From Gelidibacter salicanalis (GTDB taxonomy: Bacteria; Bacteroidota; Bacteroidia; Flavobacteriales; Flavobacteriaceae), in NCBI RefSeq assembly GCF_007997285.1, contig NZ_VORX01000002.1, forward strand, positions 434,001 through 498,000: DNA of 64,000 bases. Reading direction: 5' to 3'. Below the pieces are notes generated by a model, which did no database searches, was not told where the DNA came from, and saw nothing but the letters and a program-made list of their open reading frames with translations. Shown one piece after another: positions 59,490-64,000 of this stretch. The first letter of the stretch is position 1; every line of letters begins with the position of its first letter. A program made the position numbers and the translations under genes.

Positions 59490-60800
59490 ATGATTTTATT
59501 AGCAGCAGGAACCCTAGGTACCATTTTAGCAACAGTAGCAGCGTTTTTAATAATTACGCTATTATTGGTAACATTATTGCTATTTGTAAAACAGAAGTTG
59601 TCACCATCTGGTCCGGTAAAGATCATGATCAATGGTGAGCGCGAAATAGAAGTTTCTTCCGGAAACAGTTTACTACAAACGCTAAGCGCAGAAAAGATTT
59701 TCTTGCCATCAGCATGTGGTGGAGGTGGTACATGTATTCAATGTGAATGCCACGTTCTGTCTGGAGGTGGTGAAGCACTTCCTACGGAAACGCCTCATTT
59801 TACAAGAAAAGAATTGGCACATGGTGTCCGTTTATCATGTCAGGTAAAAGTAAAACAGGATATGGAAATCACCATTCCTGAAGAAGTTTTTGGGATTAAA
59901 AAATGGGAAGCAACCGTTGTTAGAAATTATAATGTCGCTTCTTTTATTAAAGAGTTTGTTGTTGAAATTCCTGAAGACATGGGCTATAAGGCTGGTGGGT
60001 ATATTCAAATTGAAATTCCACCATGTACTATAAAGTTCGAAGATATGGACATTACAGCACATCCTGAAGAACACGAGACTCCAGATAAATTTCAAGCAGA
60101 ATGGGACAAATTTAAGTTGTGGCCATTAGTTATGAAAAATGATGAAACTGTAGAGCGTGCGTATTCTATGGCTTCCTATCCTGCTGAAGGACGTGAAGTG
60201 ATGTTAAATGTGCGTATTGCTACACCACCTTTTGACCGTGCTAAAAATGGTTGGATGGACGTCAATCCTGGTATCGCTTCGTCTTATATCTTCAATCAGA
60301 AAAAAGGAGATAAAGTTACTATTTCAGGTCCTTATGGGGAGTTCTTCATCAACGAGTCTGATTCAGAAATGTTGTATGTTGGTGGAGGTGCTGGTATGGC
60401 GCCAATGCGTTCACACTTATACCACCTTTTCAAAACTTTAAAAACAGGTCGTAAAGTAACCTATTGGTATGGTGGCCGTTCTAAGCGCGAGTTGTTCTAC
60501 TTAGAGCATTTCCGCGAATTGGAAAGAGAGTTCCCAAACTTTAAATTTTACTTGGCATTGTCTGAACCAATGGAAGAAGACAATTGGAAAGTAAAAGAAA
60601 ACATTGATGCCCCTGGAGATGGTTTCGTAGGATTTATTCACAATTGTGTGATAGATAATTACCTGAACCACCATGAGGCACCAGAAGATATCGAATTGTA
60701 TTTCTGTGGGCCTCCTTTAATGAACCAAGCGGTTCAGAAAATGGGTGAAGACTTCGGAATTCCGGATGAGAACATCAGATTTGATGACTTTGGAGGCTAG
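59490..60800 (+). CDS. nqrF: Na+-translocating NADH:quinone reductase subunit F
   Basis: A 436-residue electron-entry subunit. It has an N-terminal transmembrane helix (about 5-28), then a 2Fe-2S ferredoxin domain with ACGGGGTCIQCECHV and LSCQV (four Cys), an FAD-binding domain (ERAYSMASYP), and an NADH domain (VGGGAGMAPMRSH, YWYGGRSKREL, YFCGPPLMNQAV), ending DDFGG. It oxidises NADH and passes electrons to the other subunits. Starts 1 bp after nqrE. A strong terminator lies about 100 bp downstream. Confidence 0.97.
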   Translation: MILLAAGTLGTILATVAAFLIITLLLVTLLLFVKQKLSPSGPVKIMINGEREIEVSSGNSLLQTLSAEKIFLPSACGGGGTCIQCECHVLSGGGEALPTETPHFTRKELAHGVRLSCQVKVKQDMEITIPEEVFGIKKWEATVVRNYNVASFIKEFVVEIPEDMGYKAGGYIQIEIPPCTIKFEDMDITAHPEEHETPDKFQAEWDKFKLWPLVMKNDETVERAYSMASYPAEGREVMLNVRIATPPFDRAKNGWMDVNPGIASSYIFNQKKGDKVTISGPYGEFFINESDSEMLYVGGGAGMAPMRSHLYHLFKTLKTGRKVTYWYGGRSKRELFYLEHFRELEREFPNFKFYLALSEPMEEDNWKVKENIDAPGDGFVGFIHNCVIDNYLNHHEAPEDIELYFCGPPLMNQAVQKMGEDFGIPDENIRFDDFGG

Positions 60801-60896
60801 TCGATGACTAGAACATTTCACAGCGTCTTTGACGTTGCCAATTTAAAATTGAATCTTAAATTAGTGTTATAAATTTCTGCTAAACCAGAAGTTATA

Positions 60897-60926
60897 AAAC
60901 CCGATACAAATGTGTCGGGTTTTTTT
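60897..60926. terminator. Terminator of the nqr operon (bidirectional)
   Basis: AAACCCGATAC paired with GTGTCGGGTTT around AAAT, followed by seven T. It overlaps the stop of the convergent gene at 60925 by 2 bp. Confidence 0.9.
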
Positions 60927-61386
60927 ATGCGAGGATCTCATCCAGCTGATGGCACGGTTGACCATTTTTACGTTCAAATAGTTTTGAATAATCCATGACA
61001 TTTTCAACACCATCCAAGGCGCATAAATAAGAAATTGTAGCACTTAAACCTTCAAAAAGAAGGTGCTTGTCTTGTGGTTTTTTTGGCTTCTTTCCATGCT
61101 TTTGCAAGGGTAACGAATATCCACAGGCTCTAAGGAAGGTCGCTTCTATGTTTAAAAGTTCTAGAGGAGAGTACCCATTGAATTTCCTCCCGAGGTTTTG
61201 ATGTACAATACCTACATAATTTAACCGGCTAGAGCCATGCTGGTCGGAAAGATGTTTCCATGCATCAGTGTTATCCAAAATATTTCCTACCGCACATTGT
61301 TGACAGCATTCGGGATGTAGGGTGTTAGCATGAAAAGCAGTGTACAGCTTTTTAATCGCTTGTTCTAATCGGTATGAAGTGTTCAT
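60925..61386 (-). CDS. Small conserved Cys-containing protein near nqr
   Basis: A 153-residue soluble protein without signal peptide. Conserved-looking pieces are NTLHPECCQQCAVGNILDN (cysteine cluster near 26-31), WKHLSDQHGSSRLNYVGIVHQNLGR, FNGYSPLELLNIEATFLRACGY and DGVENVMDYSKLFE. Its relatives in Flavobacteriaceae are often labelled Nqr subunit F, but it shares no domain with NqrF, so that name is probably inherited from the neighbourhood. The Cys cluster could bind metal. Convergent to nqrF, with shared terminator. Function unknown; a role in Nqr maturation is only a guess. Confidence 0.75.
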   Translation of the reverse strand: MNTSYRLEQAIKKLYTAFHANTLHPECCQQCAVGNILDNTDAWKHLSDQHGSSRLNYVGIVHQNLGRKFNGYSPLELLNIEATFLRACGYSLPLQKHGKKPKKPQDKHLLFEGLSATISYLCALDGVENVMDYSKLFERKNGQPCHQLDEILA

Positions 61387-61587
61387 AACAAGAGGTTTAA
61401 AAGTATTAAGATACTAAAAATCAGATCTCAAATGAAATCATCGCTAATTTTTAACACAATTCTCAGAGTTTCCACCGCTGCAAATCATGATCTCGCTTTT
61501 AAGATTTCAAGGTGAACCATTAGAAAACACTTATCTCACGATCATTAATTTCTATTTCTGAACCGTGTTCTTATCTTAGCAAAAGCG

Positions 61588-61595
61588 TATTTTTG
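61588..61595 (+). promoter_or_regulatory. TATTTTTG box 4 bp before the small gene at 61600
   Basis: Matches TAnnTTTG but sits only 4 bp upstream of the ATG. If used, transcription would start at or near the start codon, giving a leaderless mRNA, or translation would start at a later Met (codon 15). Confidence 0.4.
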
Positions 61596-61599
61596 TAGG

Positions 61600-61977
61600 A
61601 TGAGCAAAGCACTTACACTACAGGAATTACATAACCTCGCCATGAACCATGTTGGAAAGGATTTAGAACAGCGAGGCTTTGAATTTATAGCCATCAACAG
61701 CAAACTGAAAAAGCACCCCCAATTTGTTTGCATTGATAAGAATAAGCAATATTATTTTGTGATTGTCAGGGCAGTCATACTCCCTGAAAATCCAAATAAT
61801 TTCGATATGATTTGGATGGAAACCTTTAAAAAGCATGCGCGTGAGAATGATGCAAAAGTGCTTTACGCCGGTGTTGGTCTTGGCAATCCTGACGGAGAGG
61901 AACTGCCTGTATATCTCGACGAAGAATATCTTATTGAGTACAATGGGATCCAAGTGGTTGAAACCAATTTGAATTAA
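61600..61977 (+). CDS. Small conserved protein upstream of apbE
   Basis: A 125-residue soluble protein with a mixed alpha/beta pattern: LQELHNLAMNHVGKDLEQRGFEFIAINS, KHPQFVCIDKNKQYYFVIVRAV, FDMIWMETFKKHARENDAKVLYAGVGLG, YLDEEYLIEYNGIQ. The strand/helix order with Asp, Glu and Lys (FVCID...YYFVIVRA) vaguely recalls a nuclease-like or anticodon-like fold, but I see no firm motif. It lies 6 bp before apbE and is probably co-transcribed with it. Function unknown; it may support Nqr maturation. Confidence 0.75.
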   Translation: MSKALTLQELHNLAMNHVGKDLEQRGFEFIAINSKLKKHPQFVCIDKNKQYYFVIVRAVILPENPNNFDMIWMETFKKHARENDAKVLYAGVGLGNPDGEELPVYLDEEYLIEYNGIQVVETNLN

Positions 61978-61983
61978 AAGACC

Positions 61984-63009
61984 ATGCGAGCGACAAGATA
62001 TCTTTTAAAATATTTCTCTAATGCACAGCGAGGTTATCTTGGTCTGCTGTTCATTGTTCTATTCACGTCATGTCAACAAGAACCAAAGAACACAGTTATT
62101 AGCGGAGAGGTTTTTGGAACATCATATGGTGTGCAATATTATTCAGAAAGTTCTACAAGTTTTGACAAGCAGATTGATAGTCTGTTTCAAGTGATCAATA
62201 AGTCAATGTCTACTTATCAAGCCGATTCTTACATTTCAAACATTAACCATAATCAAGCCTTTACGGTTGATACGCATTTTAAAACTGTGTTTAATGCTTC
62301 AAAACGGATTTTCAAGGAGACTGAAGGGGTTTTTGACCCTACCATAGGGGTTTTGGTAAACGCGTGGGATTTTGGTCCTGAAGGATCTATCGTGGCCTTA
62401 GATAGTCTTAAAATAGACAGTTTGATGCTTTCAGTAGGGTTGGACAAAGTGCAGCTTAACAACAATGCTATCAATAAGGAAAATCCGGAGACCTTTATTG
62501 ATTTTAATGCGATTGCCAAAGGCTATGGTGTTGATGTGATTGCGGAGTTTCTTGAATCGCAAAACATCTCTAACTATATTGTAGATATTGGTGGCGAAAT
62601 CAGATGTAAAGGACAAAATTTTGAAAAGCAAAAACCTTGGCGAGTGGGGGTGGAATTGCCTCACTTTGATGGGGAGCAGTCCATTTTAAAAGCCATTTCC
62701 TTGTATGATGAGGCGATGGCAACCTCAGGAACCTATAGAAAATTTAAAACAGATAGTTTGGGTAATCGGTATTCGCACATCATCGATGCCAAGACGGGTT
62801 ACCCTAGTAAAACCAATTTGCTAAGTATTTCAGTTATAGCAAATGATTGTATGTCCGCTGATGCGTATGCCACCGCGTTTAAAGCCATGGGAATTGAAAA
62901 AGTAAAGGCTTTCACTACTCAACACCCCGAAATAAAAGTGTTTTTGATTTTTGAAAATGATCAAAAAGAATTAGAAACCTTATCATTAAATAATTTCCCA
63001 GAAGATTAA
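61984..63009 (+). CDS. apbE: FAD:protein FMN transferase (ApbE lipoprotein)
   Basis: A 341-residue exported flavin transferase. The signal peptide ends in a lipobox (VLFTSC, Cys30), so it is anchored on the periplasmic side. Family motifs are GTSYGVQYYS, the Mg/FAD-binding NKSMSTYQADSYIS, GVFDPTIGVLVNAWDFG, DFNAIAKGYGVDVIAEFL, YIVDIGGEIRCKG, and YSHIIDAKTGYPSKTN with SADAYATAFKAMG. It moves FMN from FAD to Thr/Ser residues of NqrB and NqrC, which explains its place beside the nqr operon. Length is normal. Confidence 0.96.
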   Translation: MRATRYLLKYFSNAQRGYLGLLFIVLFTSCQQEPKNTVISGEVFGTSYGVQYYSESSTSFDKQIDSLFQVINKSMSTYQADSYISNINHNQAFTVDTHFKTVFNASKRIFKETEGVFDPTIGVLVNAWDFGPEGSIVALDSLKIDSLMLSVGLDKVQLNNNAINKENPETFIDFNAIAKGYGVDVIAEFLESQNISNYIVDIGGEIRCKGQNFEKQKPWRVGVELPHFDGEQSILKAISLYDEAMATSGTYRKFKTDSLGNRYSHIIDAKTGYPSKTNLLSISVIANDCMSADAYATAFKAMGIEKVKAFTTQHPEIKVFLIFENDQKELETLSLNNFPED

Positions 63010-63020
63010 CCCAGTCCTTT

Positions 63021-63190
63021 GTTTGTTATTTCCACTAAGAAGGAATCAACTTACCGCTGACATCATTAAGTCAATTAGTTTTGTAATTCCGTCGAAGGAA
63101 GAACCACATACCCGAGCTTTAAAAAATTCCTCTAATTAAACGACAACTCTAAAGCCAATTGTTTTGTCATTCCAACGAAGAGGAATCCCA
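63021..63190. repeat. Three degenerate GTTTTGTCATTCC-type repeats
   Basis: Similar stretches of about 30 bp begin near 63021, 63078 and 63161, of the form GTTTTGTnATTCCnnCGAAG followed by AGGAATC-like sequence. They resemble half-sites of the inverted repeat at 28720-28801. The 218-bp gap has no gene. Confidence 0.6.
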
Positions 63191-63227
63191 TAACCCAGAA
63201 TACCAATTTGGCTTACAACCCAACCAT

Positions 63228-63992
63228 TTACTTCCGAACCACCGGTATAATCTCTCCTTCCGCCAAACAAAATTGCGTCACCTCAGATTCAGATAACGTT
63301 GATGTATAATCAACTTCCTCCACTGTAAAACCAATAGAACGCAGTTTGTCAAAATAATCCCTTCCATAAATCCGTACATGATCATACTGACCAAAAATAG
63401 TAGCACGTTCTTTCTGATCCGTGATCGTATCATCTTCAAAGGTCTCAGCTCTACTCAAATCTTGAGGAATTTGAAACACACCGTAGCCGCCAGGTTTCAT
63501 AACACGATACAACTCTTGCATTGCTTTAGTATCATCCGGAATATGTTCCAATACATGGTTGCATAAAATAACATCAAATTCATTGTCCTTAAACGGAAGA
63601 TTGCAGATATCTGCCTTAACATCTGCCAACGGCGAATTTAAATCGGTCGTCACATAATCTAAATGTTTCATTGCTCTAAAACGCTTGTAGAATGCTTGTT
63701 CAGGAGCAAAATGCAGCACTTTTTTAGGAGCGCTAAAGAAATCAGTGTCACTTTTAAGATACAACCATAACAAACGGTGACGTTCCAGACTTAATGTTGA
63801 CGGAGACAGTACATTGTTGCGTTGGGTGCCATAACCATAAGGTAAAAAAGTTTTAAAGCTCTTGCCATCTATAGGATCCGTGTACTGGTCACCTTTAAGA
63901 AAGAATGCTAAAACAGGACGTGCCACGTAGCTCAACCGGATCAGGATGGGCCTTGGGATGGTGTTGAGGATTAATTTAAAGAGTGTCTTCAA
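63228..63992 (-). CDS. Class I SAM-dependent methyltransferase
   Basis: A 254-residue methyltransferase of the type 11 family. The SAM fold is unusual in opening: VLHFAPEQAFYKRF replaces the classical glycine-rich loop, followed by DYVTTDLNSPLADVKADICNLPF, the acidic residues NEFDVILCNHVLEHIPDD and LYRVMKPGGYGVFQIP. The N-terminal 80 residues are basic and partly hydrophobic (LIRLSYVARPVLAFFL), perhaps a membrane contact. Substrate unknown; such proteins often modify sugars or lipids. The ATG at 63992 lies 9 bp inside the window edge, so it seems complete. Confidence 0.88.
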   Translation of the reverse strand: MKTLFKLILNTIPRPILIRLSYVARPVLAFFLKGDQYTDPIDGKSFKTFLPYGYGTQRNNVLSPSTLSLERHRLLWLYLKSDTDFFSAPKKVLHFAPEQAFYKRFRAMKHLDYVTTDLNSPLADVKADICNLPFKDNEFDVILCNHVLEHIPDDTKAMQELYRVMKPGGYGVFQIPQDLSRAETFEDDTITDQKERATIFGQYDHVRIYGRDYFDKLRSIGFTVEEVDYTSTLSESEVTQFCLAEGEIIPVVRK

Positions 63993-64000
63993 AATAGGTC

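Noticed and set aside
60925-61386. Calling the small minus-strand protein an Nqr subunit F
   Set aside because: It has no ferredoxin, FAD or NADH motif. True NqrF is at 59490-60800.

Overview
The window is a low-GC chromosomal segment of a member of the Bacteroidota, almost certainly a marine-type Flavobacteriaceae. The signs are a short primary sigma factor without region 1.1, many TAnnTTTG -7 promoter boxes, a SusC/SusD pair, type IX secretion genes (a PorT-like barrel and the DUF5103 plug protein), an Nqr sodium pump, and the gene order accD, fbaA, TamA-like, trmH, porT, ubiE. No genus can be fixed from the sequence alone. I saw no tRNA or rRNA gene, no CRISPR array, no prophage and no intact transposase.

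Layout. 1-9.4 kb is the end of a capsule/exopolysaccharide locus: tail of a membrane protein, two GT4 glycosyltransferases, UDP-glucuronate decarboxylase, a WcaF-type acetyltransferase, a GT2 transferase, a WecA/TagO-type initiating phosphotransferase, a Wza-like exporter and a Wzc-like tyrosine kinase. 9.5-13.8 kb holds a CBS protein, rpe, rpoD, a small possible nuclease-fold protein and an HTH regulator. 13.9-22.9 kb is the accessory stretch: lipoproteins of unknown function, a radical SAM protein, a fatty acid hydroxylase, a lipocalin-like lipoprotein, an outer-membrane barrel, a fatty acid desaturase and an M19-type dipeptidase. 23-29.2 kb is proline synthesis (proC-proB-proA) and rpsO/pnp. 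30-42 kb carries an orphan PAS histidine kinase, accD, fbaA, a TamA-like protein, trmH, porT, ubiE and the potassium uptake pair trkA-trkH. 42.4-47.1 kb is susD/susC, followed by an aminotransferase, a desaturase, rsmG, pruA, apaG and the T9SS plug. 54.6-60.8 kb is the complete nqrABCDEF operon. It is followed by two small conserved proteins, apbE (which flavinylates NqrB/NqrC) and a methyltransferase.

The most unusual content lies between the genes. (1) A dispersed MITE-like element has 17-bp terminal inverted repeats (CATTAGTGTCCGATAAA type). It occurs singly at 14342-14596 and 37095-37317 (the latter with a 9-bp target duplication), as a three-copy tandem array with an exact 253-bp period at 29208-29957, and as a possible variant at 19517-19752. 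(2) Several intergenic loci carry arrays with a strict 7-bp period but different heptamer sequences, one of them inside the nqr operon. (3) Small CCTGCC...GGCAGG palindromes appear to be inserted into these repeats: one MITE copy lacks exactly the 21 bp present in the array copies. (4) A 77-bp tandem repeat holding perfect 27-bp palindromes lies between the CBS gene and rpe. The 14.6-22.9 kb cluster is the best candidate for an undescribed lipid- or peptide-modifying pathway, but its product cannot be deduced from sequence alone.
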